Shown: positions 40,713-55,865 of the stretch, piece after piece
Layout: the number at the start of each line of letters is the position of its first letter
Numbering within the stretch: position 1 is the stretch's first letter
From: Sanderia malayensis
Taxonomy: Eukaryota; Cnidaria; Scyphozoa; Semaeostomeae; Pelagiidae
Assembly (NCBI GenBank): GCA_013076295.1
Contig: RQOL01000517.1
Span: 124,001 to 188,000, forward strand
Reading direction: 5' to 3'
Length of the DNA: 64,000 nucleotides
Position numbers and translations under genes: made by a program
The notes under the pieces: generated by a model
The model's input: only the letters and a program-made list of their open reading frames with translations
Databases searched by the model: none
Told to the model about the DNA's origin: nothing

Positions 40713-43700
40713 AAAGTTAACATTCATTCCCACAACTTACACACGAATCAACATAAATACACCTAAAACTAATAAACTTTTAAAGTTCATTCCCACAATT
40801 TGCACTAATGAAAAGAAGCATTCATTCCCACAAATTACAGTAATAAAAAAAATTCATTCCCACAATTTCCACACAAATCAATGCTAAAAACAGCTAACGC
40901 TAATCAATAATAGAGCATTCATTCCCACAATTTGGAGTAATGAAAAATAACCTTCATTCCCACAACTTACACATGAATCCACGCAAAGACGGTAAAAACA
41001 GATAAAGAAGATAATATTCATTCCAACAATTTACACTAATGAAAAGTGACATTCATTTCCACAGTTTTGACTGATCAAGGGTGACATTCATTCCCACAAT
41101 TTAGACAGTTGAAAAGTGACATTGATTCCCACAATTTACACATTATTCCACGTAAAAACAGCTAAAAAGTATATAGCATTCTTTCCCACAATTTCCACTA
41201 ATGAAAAGTAACCATGATTCAGATAAATGACAGTAATGAAAAAAAATTCCTTCCCACAATTTACACATGAATCAACGTGAGAACAGCTAAAACTAAACAC
41301 TAATAGAGGATTCATTCCCGCAATTTGCAGTAATGAAAAATATCCTTCATCCCCACAATTTACACATGAATCCACGCAAAAACGGTAAACACATAAAAAA
41401 AAAGATAATATTCATTCCCACAATTTACACTAATGAAAAGTGACATTCATTCCCACAAATTAGACTGAAGAAAGTTGACATTGATTTTCACAACTTACAC
41501 ACTAATCAACATAAATATACTTAAAACTAATAAAAATTTAAAGTTCATTCCCGAAATTTACACTAATGAATAGTAACCATTGACATAAATTACAGTAATG
41601 AAAAAAATTCCTTCCCGCAATTTACACATGAATCAACCGTAAGAACAGCTAAAACTAATCAATAATAGAGCATTCATTCCCACAATTCGCAGTAATGAAA
41701 AATAAATTTCATCCCACAATTTACACATGAATCCACGCAAAAACGGTAAAAGAGATAAAAAAGAAATATTCATTCCCACAATACACTAATGAAAAGTGAC
41801 ATTCATTCCCACAATTTAGACTGATGAAAGGTGACATTCATTCCCACAATGTAGACTGTTGAGAAGTGACATTGATCCCCACAATTTACACATTATTCCA
41901 CGGAAAAAGAGCTAAAAAGTATATAGCATTCTTTCCGACAATTTCCACTAATGAAAAGTAACCATGATTCACATAAATTACAGTAATGAAAAAAAATTCT
42001 TTCCCACAATTCACACACGAATCAACGTAGGAACAGCTAAAACTAAACAATAATAGAGGATTCATTCCCGCATTTTGCAGTAATGAAAAATAACCTTCAT
42101 CCCCACAATTAAACATGAATCCATGCAAAGACGGTAAAAAGAGATAAAGAAGAAAATATTCATTCCCACAATTTACACTAATGAAAGGTGACATTCATTC
42201 CCACAATTTAGACTGATGAAAGTTGACATTGATTTTCACAACTTACACACTAATCAACATAAATAAACTTAAAACTAATAAAAATTTAAAGTTCATTCCC
42301 GAAATTTACACTAATGAATAGTAACCATGATTGACATAAATTACAGTAATGAAAAAAATTCCTTCCCGCAATTTACACATGAATCAACCGTAAGAACAGC
42401 TAAAACTAATCAATAATAGAGCATTCATTCCCACAATTTGCAGTAATGAAATACAAATTTCATCCCCACAATTTACACATGAATCCACGCAAAAACGGTA
42501 AAAAGAGATAAAAAAGGAAATATTCATTCCCACAATTTACACTAATGAAAAGTGACATTCATTCCACAATTTAGACTGATGAAAGGTGACATTCATTCCC
42601 ACAATGTAGACTGTTGAGAAGTGACATTGATCCCCACAATTTACACATTATTCCACGGAAAAAGAGCTAAAAAGTTTATAGCATTCTTTCCGACAATTTC
42701 CACTAATGAAAAGTAACCATGATTCACATAAATTACAGTAATGAAAAAAAATTCTTTCCCACAATTTACACACGAATCAACGTAGGAACAGCTAAAACTA
42801 AACAATAATAGAGGATTCATTCCCGCAATTTGCAGTAATAAAAAATAACCTTCATCCCCACAATTTACACATGAATCCATGCAAAGACGGTAAAAAGAGA
42901 TAAAGAAGATAATATTCATTCCCACCATTTACACTAATGACAAGTGACATTCATTCCCACAATTTTGACTGATGAAAGTTGACATTGATTCCCACAATTT
43001 ACAGTAATGAAAAATAACATTCAGTCTCACAATTTACACATGAATCCACGCAAAAACAGCAAAAACAAGTAAAAAAAACATTCAATCCCACAATTTGCAC
43101 TAATGAAAAGTGACATTCATTCCCACAATTTACACATGAATCCACGCAAAAACGGTAAAAAGAGATAAACAAGATCATATTCATTCCCACAATTTACATT
43201 AATGAAAAGTGACATTCATTCCCACAGTTTCGACTGATCAAGGGTGACATTCATTCCCACAATTTAGACTAATTAAAGTTGACATTGATTGCCACAACTT
43301 ACAGACGAATCAACATAAACACACCTAAAAGTAATAAAAATTTAAAGTTCATTCCCACAATTTACACTAATGAAAAGTAACCATGATTCACATAAATTAC
43401 AGTAATGAAAAAAAATTCCTTCATGCCATTTACACACGAATCAATATAAGAACAGCTAAAACTAATCAATAATAAAGCATTCATTCCCACAATTTGCAGT
43501 AATGAAAAATAACCTTCATCCCCACAATTTACACATGGATCCACGCAAAAACGGTAAAAAGAGATAAAAAAGATAATATTCATTCCCACAATTTAAACTA
43601 ATGAAAAGTGACATTCATTCCCACAAATTAGACTTTTGAGAAATGACTTTGATTTCCACAATTTACACATTATTCCACATAAATAGAGCTAAAAAGTCTA

Positions 43701-46372
43701 TAGCATTCTTTCCCACAATTTACACTCATGAAAAGTAACCATGATTCACATAAATGACAGTAATGAAAAAGAATTCCTTCCCACAATTTACACACGGATC
43801 AACGTATAAACAGCTAAAATTAAACAATAATAGAGGATTGATTCCCGCGATTTGCAGTAATGAAAAATAACCTTCATACCCATAATTTACACATGAATCA
43901 ACGGAAAAACGGTAAAAAGAGATAAAAAAGATAATATTCATTCCCACAATTTGCACTAATGAAAAGAAACATTCATTCCCACAATTTGCAGTAATGAAAA
44001 ATAACCTTCATCCCCACAATTTACACACGAATCAACGTAGGAACAGCTAAAACTAAACAATAATAGAGGATTCATTCCCGCAATTTGCAGTAATGAAAAA
44101 TAACCTTCATCCCCACAATTTACACATGAATCCACGCAAAAACGGAAAAACAGATAAAAAAGATAATATTCATTCCCACATTTACACTAATGAAAAACAA
44201 CCTTCATTCCCACAATTTACACTAATGAAAGGTGACATTCATTTCCACAATTTAGACTTTTGAGAAATGACATTGATTCCCACAATTTACACATTATTCC
44301 ACATAAAAAGAGCTAAAAAGTATATAGCATTCTTTCCCAATTTACACTCATGAAAAGTAACCATGATTCACATAAATGACAGTAATGAAAGAAAATTCCT
44401 TCCCACAATTTACACACGAATCAACGTATAAACAGCTAAAACTAAACAATAATAGAGGATTGATTCCCGCATTTGCAGTAATGAAAAATAACCTTCATCC
44501 CCACAATTTACACATGAATCCACGCAAAAATGGTAAAAACAGATAAAAGATAATATTCATTCCACAATTTGCACTAATGAAAAGAAACATTCATTCCCGC
44601 AATTTGCAGTAATGAAAAATAACCTTCATCCCACAATTTACACATGAACCCACGCAAAAACGGTAAAACAGATAAAAAAGATTATATTCATTCCCACAAT
44701 TTAGACTAATTAAAGTTGACATTGATTGCCACAACTTACACACGAATCAACATAAACACACCTAAAAGTAATAAAAATTTAAAGTTCATTCCCACAATTT
44801 ACACTAATGAAAAGTAACCATGATTCACATAAATTACAGTAATGAAAAAAAATTCCTTCATGCCATTTACACACGAATCAATGTAAGAACAGCTAAAACT
44901 AATCAATAATAGAGCATTCATTCCCACAATTTGCAGTAATGAAAAATAACCTTCATCCCCACAATTTACACATGAATCCACGCAAAAACGGGAAAAACAG
45001 ATAAAAAAGATAATATTCATTCCCACAATTTACACTAATGAAAAACAACCTTCATTCCCACAATTTACACTAATGAAAGGTGACATTCATTTCCACAATT
45101 TAGACTTTTGAGAAATGACATTGATTCCCACAATTTACACATTATTCCACATAAAAAGAGCTAAAAAGTATAGAGCATTCTTTCCCACAATTTACACTCA
45201 TGAAAAGTAACCATGATTCACATAAATGACAGTAATGAAAGAAAATTCCTTCCCACAATTTACACACGAATCAACGTATAAACAGCTAAAACTAAACAAT
45301 AATAGAGGATTGATTCCCGCAATTTGCAGTAATGAAAAATAACCTTCATCCCCCAATTTACACATGAATCCACGCAAAAATGGTAAAAACAGATAAAAAA
45401 TAATATTCATTCCCACAATTTGCACTAATGAAAAGAAACATTCATTCCCGCAATTTGCAGTAATGAAAAATAACCTTCATCCCCACAATTTACACATGAA
45501 CCCACGCAAAAACGGTAAAAACAGATAAAAAAGATTATATTCATTCCCACAATTTAGACTAATTAAAGTTGACATTGATTGCCACAACTTACACACGAAT
45601 CAACATAAACACACCTAAAACTAATAAAAATTTAAAGTTCATTCCCACAATTTACACTAATGAAAAGTAACCATGATTCACATAAATTACACTAATGAAA
45701 AAAATTCCTTCATGCAATTTACACACGAATCAACGTAAGAACAGCTAAAACTAAACAATAATAATATTCATTCCCACAATTTGCACTAATGAAAAGAACC
45801 ATTCATTCCCACAATTGCAGTAATGAAAAATAACCTTCTTCCCACAGTTTACACATGAATCCACGCAAAAACGGTAAAAACAGACAAAGAAGATATTATT
45901 CATTCCCACAATTTACACTAATGACAAATGACATTCATTCCCACAATGTAGACTGTTGAGAAGTGACATTGATTCCCACAATTTAACATTATTCACGTAA
46001 AAAGAGCCAAAAAGTATATAGCATTCTTTCTGACAATTTCACTAATGAAAGTAACCATGATTCACATAAATTACAGTAATGAAAAATTTCCATCATGCAA
46101 TTTGCACACGAATCAACGTAAGAAAAGCTAAAACTAATCAATAATAGAGCATTCATTCCCACCATTTACACTAATGACAAGTGCCATTCATTCCCACAAT
46201 TTTGACTGATGAAAGTTGACATTGATTCCCACAATTTACAGTAATGAAAAATAACATTCAGTCTCACAATTTACACATGAATCCACGCAAAAACAGCAAA
46301 AACAAGTAAAAAAAACATTCAATCCCACAATTTGCACTAATGAAAAGTGACATTCATTCCCACAATCTAGAC
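40713..46372. repeat. 5.7-kb higher-order repeat, copy P2
   Basis: This is the same repeat as P1, longer by about 1.55 kb. The excess comes from two internal tandem duplications: about 755 bp (41465-42215 repeated from about 42216 to 42930) and about 847 bp (44200-45040 repeated from about 45041). It contains many single-base losses from about 44140 onward. Confidence 0.75.
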
Positions 46373-47890
46373 TGATGAAAGTTAACATTCATTCCCACAA
46401 CTTACACACGAATCAACATAAACACCTAAAACTAATAAACTTTTAAAGTTCATTCCCACAATTTGCACTAATGAAAAGAAGCATTCATTCCCACAAATTA
46501 CAGTAATAAAAAAAATTCATTCCCACAATTTCCACACAAATCAATGCTAAAAACAGCTAACGCTAATCAATAATAGAGCATTCATTCCACAATTTGGAGT
46601 AATGAAAAATAACCTTCATTCCCACAACTTACACATGAATCCACGCAAAGACGGTAAAAACAGATAAAGAAGATAATATTCATTCCAACAATTTACACTA
46701 ATGAAAAGTGACATTCATTTCCACAGTTTTGACTGATCAAGGGTGACATTCATTCCCACAATTTAGACAGTTGAAAAGTGACATTGATTCCACAATTTAC
46801 ACATTATTCCACGTAAAAACAGCTAAAAAGTATATAGCATTCTTTCCCACAATTTCCACTAATGAAAAGTAACCATGATTCAGATAAATGACAGTAATGA
46901 AAAAAAATTCCTTCCCACAATTTACACATGAATCAACGTGAGAACAGCTAAAACTAAACACTAATAGAGGATTCATTCCCGCAATTTGCAGTAATGAAAA
47001 ATATCCTTCATCCCCACAATTTACACATGAATCCACGCAAAAACGGTAAACACATAAAAAAAAAGATAATATTCATTCCCACAATTTACACTAATGAAAA
47101 GTGACATTCATTCCCACAAATTAGACTGAAGAAAGTTGACATTGATTTTCACAACTTACACACTAATCAACATAAATATACTTAAAACTAATAAAAATTT
47201 AAAGTTCATTCCCGAAATTTACACTAATGAATAGTAACCATTGACATAAATTACAGTAATGAAAAAAAGTCCTTCCCGCAATTTACACATGAATCAACCG
47301 TAAGAACAGCTAAAACTAATCAATAATAGAGCATTCATTCCCACAATTCGCAGTAATGAAAAATAAATTTCATCCCCACAATTTACACATGAATCCACGC
47401 AAAAACGGTAAAAAGATAAAAAAGGAAATATTCATTCCCACAAATTACACTAATGAAAAGTGACATTCATTCCCACAATTTAGACTGATGAAAGGTGACA
47501 TTCATTCCCACAATGTAGACTGTTGAGAAGTGACATTGATCCCCACAATTTACACATTATTCCACGGAAAAAGAGCTAAAAAGTATATAGCATTCTTTCC
47601 GACAATTTCCACTAATGAAAAGTAACCATGATTCACATAAATTACAGTAATGAAAAAAAATTCTTTCCCACAATTCACACACGAATCAACGTAGGAACAG
47701 CTAAAACTAAACAATAATAGAGGATTCATTCCCGCATTTTGCAGTAATGAAAAATAACCTTCATCCCCACAATTAAACATGAATCCATGCAAAGACGGTA
47801 AAAAGAGATAAAGAAGATAATATTCATTCCCACAATTTACACTAATGAAAGGTGACATTCATTCCCACAATTTAGACTGATGAAATTTGA
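46373..47890. repeat. Partial higher-order repeat, copy P3
   Basis: It continues the match to P2 at an offset of about 5661-5664 bp, including the ATTTTCACAACTTACACAC variant of H. It leaves the pattern near 47890, where ATTTGACATTGATTTCCACAC replaces GTTGACATTGATTTTCACAAC. Confidence 0.78.
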
Positions 47891-49640
47891 CATTGATTTC
47901 CACACATTACAGTAATGAAAAAAAATTCATTCTGACAATTTACACACGAATCCACGCAAAAACGGCAAAAACAGATAAAAAAGATAATATTCATTCCCAC
48001 CATTTACACTAATGACAAATGACATTCATTCCCACAATTTTGACTGATGAAAGTTGACATTGATTCCCACAATTTACAGTAATGAAAAATAACATTCAGT
48101 CTCACAATTTACACATGAATCCACGCAAAAACAGCAAAAACAAGTAAAAAAAAACATTCAATCCCACAATTTGCACTAATGAAAAGTGACATTCATTCCC
48201 ACAATTTACACATGAATCCACGCAAAAACGGTAAAAAGAGATAAACAAGATCATATTCATTCCCACAATTTACACTAATGAAAAGTGACATTCATTCCCA
48301 AAGTTTCGACTGATCAAGGGTGACATTCATTCCCACAATTTAGACAGTTGAAAAGTGACATTGATTCCCACAAATTACTTCCACCTAAAAAGAGCTAAAA
48401 AGTATATAGCATTCTTTCCGACAATTACCACTAATGAAAAGTAACCATGATTCACATAAATTACAGTAATGAAAAAAAATTCCTTCCCACAATTTACACG
48501 CGAATGAACGTAAGAACAGCTAAAACTAAACAATAATAGAGGATTCATTCCCACAATTTGCACCAATGAAAAGTGACATTCATTCCCACAATCTAGACTG
48601 ATGAAAGTTGGCATTGATTCCCACAACTTACACATGAATCAACATAAATACACCTAAAACTAATAAAAATAAGACATTTATTCCCACAATTTGCAGTAAT
48701 GAAAAGAAACATTCATTCCCATAAATTACAGTAATGAAAAAAAATTCATTCCCACAATTTCCAAACGAATCAACGCTAAAAACAGATAAAGCTAATCAAT
48801 TATAGAGCATTCATTCCCACAATTTGCAGTAATGAAAAATAACCTTCATCCCCACAATTTACACATGAATCAACGCAACAACGGTAAAAAGAGATAAAAA
48901 AGATAATATTCATTCCCACAATTTTGACTGTTGAGAAATGACATTGATTCCCATAATTTACACATTATTCCAGGTAAAAAGAGCTAAAAAGTATATAGCA
49001 TTCTTTCCCACAATTTACACTAATGAAAAGTAACCATGATTCACATAAATGACAGTAATGAAAAAAAATTCCTTCCCACATTTTACACACGAATCACCGT
49101 AAGAACAGCTGAAACTAATCAATAATAGAGGATTCATTCCCACAATTTACACTAATGAAAAATAACCTTCATTCCCACAATTTACACTAATGAAAGGTGA
49201 CATTCATTCCCACAATTTAGACTGTTGAGAAATGACATTGATTCCCACAATTTACACATTATTCCACATAAAAAGAGCTAAAAAGTATATAGCATTCTTT
49301 CCCACAATTTACACTCATGAAAAGTAACCATGATTCACATAAATGGCAGTAATGAAAAAAAATTCCTTCCCACAATTTACACACGAATCAACGTAAGAAC
49401 AGTTAAAACTAAACAATAATAGAGCATTCATTCCCACAATTTGCAGTAATGAAAAAAAACCTTCATCCCCACAATTTACACATGGATCCACGCAAAAACG
49501 GTAAAAAGAGATAAAAAAGATAATATTCATTCCCACAATTTAAACTAATGAAAAGTGACCTTCATCCCCACAATTTACACACGAATCAACGTAAGAACAG
49601 CTAAAACTAAACAATAATAGAGGATTCATTCCCGCAATTT
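47891..49640. repeat. Mosaic stretch, no tandem higher-order period seen
   Basis: It parses wholly into known unit types. 48375-48820 resembles 27319-27760, and 49300-49560 contains an E-F-G-D-B-C module with the CATGGATCCACG variant. No gene or unique DNA is present. Confidence 0.75.
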
Positions 49641-50298
49641 GCAGTAATGAAAAATAACCTCCATCCCCACAATTTACACATGAACCCACGCAAAAACGGT
49701 AAAAACAGATAACAAAGAATATATTCATTCCCACAATTTAGACTAATTAAAGTTGACATTGATTGCCACAACTTACACACGAATCAACATAAACACACCT
49801 AAAAGTAATAAAAATTTAAAGTTTATTCCCACAATTTACACTAATGAAAAGTAACCATGATTCACATAAATTACAGTAATGAAAAAAAATTCCTTCATGC
49901 CATTTACACACGAATCAATGTAAGAACAGCTAAAACTAATCAATAATAGAGCATTCATTCCCGCAATTTGCAGTAATGAAAAATAACCTCCATCCCCACA
50001 ATTTACACATGAACCCACGCAAAAACGGTAAAAACAGAGAACAAAGAATATATTCATTCCCACAATTTAGACTAATTAAAGTTGACATTGATTGCCACAA
50101 CTTACACACGAATCAACATAAACACACCTAAAAGTAATAAAAATTTAAAGTTCATTCCCACAAATTACACTAATGAAAAGTAACCATGATTCACATAAAT
50201 TACAGTAATGAAAAAAAATTCCTTCATGCCATTTACACACGAATCAATGTAAGAACAGCTAAAACTAATCAATAATAGAGCATTCATTCCCACAATTT
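49641..50298. repeat. 329-bp tandem duplication
   Basis: Two successive 329-bp periods are marked by CCTCCATCCCCACAATTT at 49659 and 49988, and by the H-F-G run with TTCATGCCATTTACAC near 49887 and 50216. The second copy differs at its end, where CATTAATGAAAAATAACC replaces CAGTAATGAAAAATAACC. Confidence 0.82.
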
Positions 50299-52009
50299 GC
50301 ATTAATGAAAAATAACCTTCATCCCCACAATTTACACATGAATCCATGCAAAGACGTTAAAAAGAGATAAAGAAAATAATATTCATTCCTACAATTTACA
50401 CTAATAAAAGGTGACATTCATTCCCACAATTTTGACTGATGAAAGTTGACATTGATTCCCACAATTTATAGTAATGAAAAATAACATTCAGTCTCACAGT
50501 TTACACATGAATCCACGCAAAAACAGCAAAAACAAGTAAAAAAAACATTCAATCCCACAGTTTGCACTAATGAAAAGTGACATTCATTCCCACAATCTAG
50601 ACTGATGAAAGTTAACATTCATTCCCACAACTTACACACAAATCAACATAAATACACCTAAAACTAATAAACATTTAAAATTCATTCACACAATTTACAC
50701 TAGTGAAAAGTAACCATGATTCACATAAAATACAGTAATGAAAAAAAATTCCATCCCACAATTTACACATGAATCAACGTAAGAACAGCTAAAACTAAAC
50801 AATAATTGAGGATTCATTACCGCAATTTGCAGTAATGAAAAATTACCTTCATCCCCACAATTTACACATGAATCCACGCAAAAACGGTAAAAACAGATAA
50901 AAAAGATAATATTCATTCCCACAATTTACACTAATGAAAAACAACCTTCATTCCCACAATTTACACTAATGAAAGGTGACATTCATTCCCACAATTTAGA
51001 CTGTTGAGAAATGACATTGATTCCCACAATTTACACATTATTCCACGTAAAAAGAGCTAAAGAGTATATAGCATTCTTTCCCACAATTTACACTAATGAA
51101 AAGTAAGCATGATTCACATAAATGACAGTAATGAAAAAAAATTCATTCCCACAATTTACACACCAATCAACGTAAGAACAGCTAAAACTAATCAATAATA
51201 GAGGATTCATTCCCGCAATTTGCAGTAATGAAAAATAACCTTCATCCCCACAATTTACACATGAATCCACGCAAAAACGGTAAAAACAGATAAAAAGATA
51301 ATATTCATTCCCACAATTTGCACTAATGAAAAGAAACATCCATTCCCACAATTTGCAGTAATGAAAAATAACCTTCATCCCCACAATTTACACATGAATC
51401 CACGCAAAAACGGGAAAAACGGATAAAAAAGATAATATTCATTCCCACAATTTACACTAATGAAAAATAACCTTCATTCCCACAATTTACATTAATGAAA
51501 GGTGACATTCATTTCCACAATTTAGACTTTTGAGAAATGACAGTGATTCCCACAATTTACACATTATTCCACGTAAAGAGAGCTGAAGAGTATATAGCAT
51601 TCTTTTCCACAATTTACACTAATGAAACGTAACCATGATTCACATAAATGACAGTAATGAAAAAAAATTCATTCCCACAATTTACACACGAATCAACGTA
51701 AGAACAGCTAAAACTAATCAATAATAGAGGATTCATTCCCGCAATTTGCAGTAATGAAAAATAACCTTCATCCCCACAATTTACACATGAATCCACGCAA
51801 AAACGGGAAAAACGGATAGAAAAGATAATATCATTCCCACAATTTACACTAATGAAAAATAACCTTCATTCCCACAATTTACACTAATGAAAGGTGACAT
51901 TCATTTCCACAATTTAGACTTTTGAGAAATGACATTAATTCCCACAATTTACACATTATTCCACGTAAAAAGAGATAAAAAGTATATAGCATTCTTTCCG
52001 ACAATTTCC
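50299..52009. repeat. Mosaic stretch related to 33300-34200
   Basis: 50690-51400 is the partner of 33300-34010. A further related module follows at 51540-51830. It contains a J unit near 50490 and the ATTCACACAATTTACACTAG variant near 50684. No gene is present. Confidence 0.75.
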
Positions 52010-55000
52010 ACTAATGAAAAGTAACCATGATTCACAAAAATTACAGTAATGAAAAAAAATTCCTTCCCACAATTTACACACGAATCAACGTAAGAACATC
52101 TAAAACTAAACAATAATAGAGGATTCATTCCCGCAATTTGCAGTAATGAACAATAACCTTTATCTCCACAATTTACACATGAATCCATGCAAAGACGTTA
52201 AAAAGAGATAAAGAAAATAATATTCATTCTTACAATTTACACTAATAAAAGGTGACATTCATTTCCACAATTTTGACTGATGAAAGCTGACATTGATTCC
52301 CACAATTTACAGTAATGAAAAATAACATTCAGTCTCACAATTTACACATGAATCCACGCAAAAACAGCAAAAACAAGTAAAAAAAAAAACATTCAATCCC
52401 ACAATTTGCACTAATGAAAAGTGACATCCATTCCCACAATCTTGACTGATGAAAGTTAACATTCATTCCCACAACTTACACACAAATCAACATAAATACA
52501 CCTAAAACTAATAAACATTTAAAATTCATTCCCACAACTTACACTAATGAAAAGTAACCATGATTCACATAAATTACAGTAATGAAAAAAAATTCCATCC
52601 CACAATTTACACATGAATCAACGTAAGAACAGATAAAACTAAACAATAATAGAGGATTCATTACCGCAATTTCCAGTAATGAAAAATAACCTTCATCCCC
52701 ACAATTTACACATGAATCCACGCAAAATCGGTAAAAACAGATAAAAAAGATAAAATTCATTCCCACAATTTACACTAATGAAAAACAACCTTCATTCCCA
52801 CAATTTACACTAATGAAAGGTGACATTTATTCCCACAATTTAGACTGTTGAGAAATGACATTGATTCCCACAATTTGCACATTATTCCACGTCAAAAGAG
52901 CTAAAGAGTATATAGCATTCTTTCCCACAATTTACACTAATGAAAAGTAACCATGATTCACATAAATGACAGTAATGAAAAAAAATTCATTCCCACAATT
53001 TATACACGAAGCAACGTAAGAACAGCTAAAACTAATCAATAATAGAGGATTCATTCCAGCAATTTGCAGTAATGAAAAATAACCTTCATCCCCACAATTT
53101 ACACATGAATCTACGCAAAAACGGTAAAAACAGATAAAAAGATAATATTCATTCCCACAATTTGCACTAATGAAAAGAAACATCCATTCCCACAATTTGC
53201 AGTGATGAAAAATAACCTTCATCCCCAAAATTTACACATGAATCCACGTAAGAACGGGAAAAACGGATAAAAAAGATAATATTCATTCCCACAATTTACA
53301 CTAATGAAAAATAACCTTCATTCCCACAATTTACACTAATGAAAGGTGACATTCATTTCCACAATTTAGACTTTTGAGAAATGACATTGATTCCCACAAT
53401 TTACACATTATTCCACATAAAAAGAGCTAAAAAGTATATAGCATTCTTTCCCACAATTTACACTCATGAAAAGTAACCATGGTTCACATAAATGACAGTA
53501 ATGAAAAAAAATTCCTTCCCACAATTTACACACGAATCAACGTATAAACAGCTAAAACTAAACAATAATAGAGGATTGATTCCCGCAATTTGCAGTAATG
53601 ATAAATAACCTTCATCCCCATAATTTACACATGAATCAACGGCAAAACGGTAAAAAGAGATAAAAAAGATAATATTCATTCCCACAATTTGCACTAATGA
53701 AAAGAAACATTCATTCCCATAATTTGCAGTAATGAAAAATAACCTTCGTCCCCACAATTTACACACGAATCAACGTAGGAAAAGCTAAAACTAAACAATA
53801 ATAGAGGATTCATTCCCACAATTTACAGTAATGAAAAATAACATTCAGTCTCACAATTTACACATGAATCCACGCAAAAACAGCAAAAATAAGTAAAAAA
53901 AAACATTCAATCCCACAATTTGCACTAATGAAATGTGACATTCATTCCCACAATCTTGACTGATGAAAGTTAACATTCATTCCCACAACTTACACACAAA
54001 TCAACATAAATACACCTAAAACTAATAAACATTTAAAATTCATTCCCACAATTTACACTAATGAAAAGTAACCATGATTCACAAAAATTACAGTAATGAA
54101 AAAAAATTCCTTCCCACAATTTACACACGAATCAACGTAAGAACATCTAAAACTAAACAATAATAGAGGATTCATTCCCGCAATTTGCAGTAATGAAAAA
54201 TAACCTTTATCTCCACAATTTACACATGAATCCATGCAAAGACGTTAAAAAGAGATAAAGAAAATAATATTCATTCTTACAATTTACACTAATAAAAGGT
54301 GACATTCATTCCCACAATTTTGACTGATGAAAGTTGACATTGATTCCCACAATTTACAGTAATGAAAAATAACATTCAGTCTAACAATTTACACATGAAT
54401 CCACGCAAAAACAGCAAAAACAAGTAAAAAAAAAAACATTCAATCCCACAATTTGCACTAATGAAAAGTGACATTCATTCCCACAATCTTGACTGATGAA
54501 AGTTAACATTCATTCCCACAACTTACACACAAATCAACATAAATACACCTAAAACTAATAAACATTTATAATTCATTCCCACAATTTACACTAATGAAAA
54601 GTAACCATGATTCACATAAATTACAGTAATGAAAAAAAATTCCATCCCACAATTTACACATGAATCAACGTAAGAACAGCTAAAACTAAACAATAATAGA
54701 GGATTTATTACCGCAATTTCCAGTAATGAAAAATAACCTTCATCCCCACAATTTACACATGAATCCACGCAAAATCGGTAAAAACAGATAAAAAAGATAA
54801 AATTCATTCCCACAATTTACACTAATGAAAAACAACTTTCATTCCCACAATTTACACTAATGAAAGGTGACATTCATTCCCACAATTTAGACTGTTGAGA
54901 AATGACATTGATTCCCACAATTTGCACATTATTCCACGTCAAAAGAGCTAAAGAGTATATAGCATTCTTTCCCACAATTTACACTAATGAAAAGTAACCA

Positions 55001-55865
55001 TGATTCACATAAATGACAGTAATGAAAAAAAATTCATTCCCACAATTTATACACGAAGCAACGTAAGAACAGCTAAAACTAATCAATAATAGAGGATTCA
55101 TTCCCGCAATTTGCAGTAATGAAAAATAACCTTCATCCCCACAATTTACACATGAATCCACGCAAAAACGGTAAAAACAGATAAAAAGATAATATTCATT
55201 CCCACAATTTGCACTAATGAAAAGAAACATCCATTCCCACAATTTGCAGTGATGAAAAATAACCTTCATCCCCAAAATTTACACATGAATCCACGTAAGA
55301 ACGGGAAAAACGGATAAAAAAGATAATATTCATTCCCACAATTTACACTAATGAAAAATAACCTTCATTCCCACAATTTACACTAATGAAAGGTGACATT
55401 CATTTCCACAATTTAGACTTTTGAGAAATGACATTGATTCCCACAATTTACACATTATTCCACATAAAAAGAGCTAAAAAGTATATAGCATTCTTTCCCA
55501 CAATTTACACTCATGAAAAGTAACCATGGTTCACATAAACGACAGTAATGAAAAAAAATTCCTTCCCACAATTTACACACGAATCAACGTATAAACAGCT
55601 AAAACTAAACAATAATAGAGGATTCATTCCCGCAATTTGCAGTAATGATAAATAACCTTCATCCCCATAATTTACACATGAATCAACGGCAAAACGGTAA
55701 AAAGAGATAAAAAAGATAATATTCATTCCCATAATTTGCAGTAATGAAAAATAACCTTCGTCCCCACAATTTACACACGAATCAACGTAGGAAAAGCTAA
55801 AACTAAACAATAATAGGGGATTCATTCCCGCAATTTGCAGTAATGAAAGGTGACATTCATTCCCA
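52010..55865. repeat. 2047-bp tandem duplication
   Basis: Copy 1 is about 52010-54056 and copy 2 about 54057-55865. Shared markers are CACAAAAATTACAG in G, CTTATCTCCACAATTT-type C units, CACGTCAAAAGAGC in E, and TTATACACGAAGCAACG in D, each 2047 bp apart. Copy 2 lacks one short unit near 55730 that copy 1 has near 53685-53720. The segment from 53815 to 54056 repeats sequence like 52330-52540, so copy 1 carries its own internal J-unit duplication. Confidence 0.87.
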
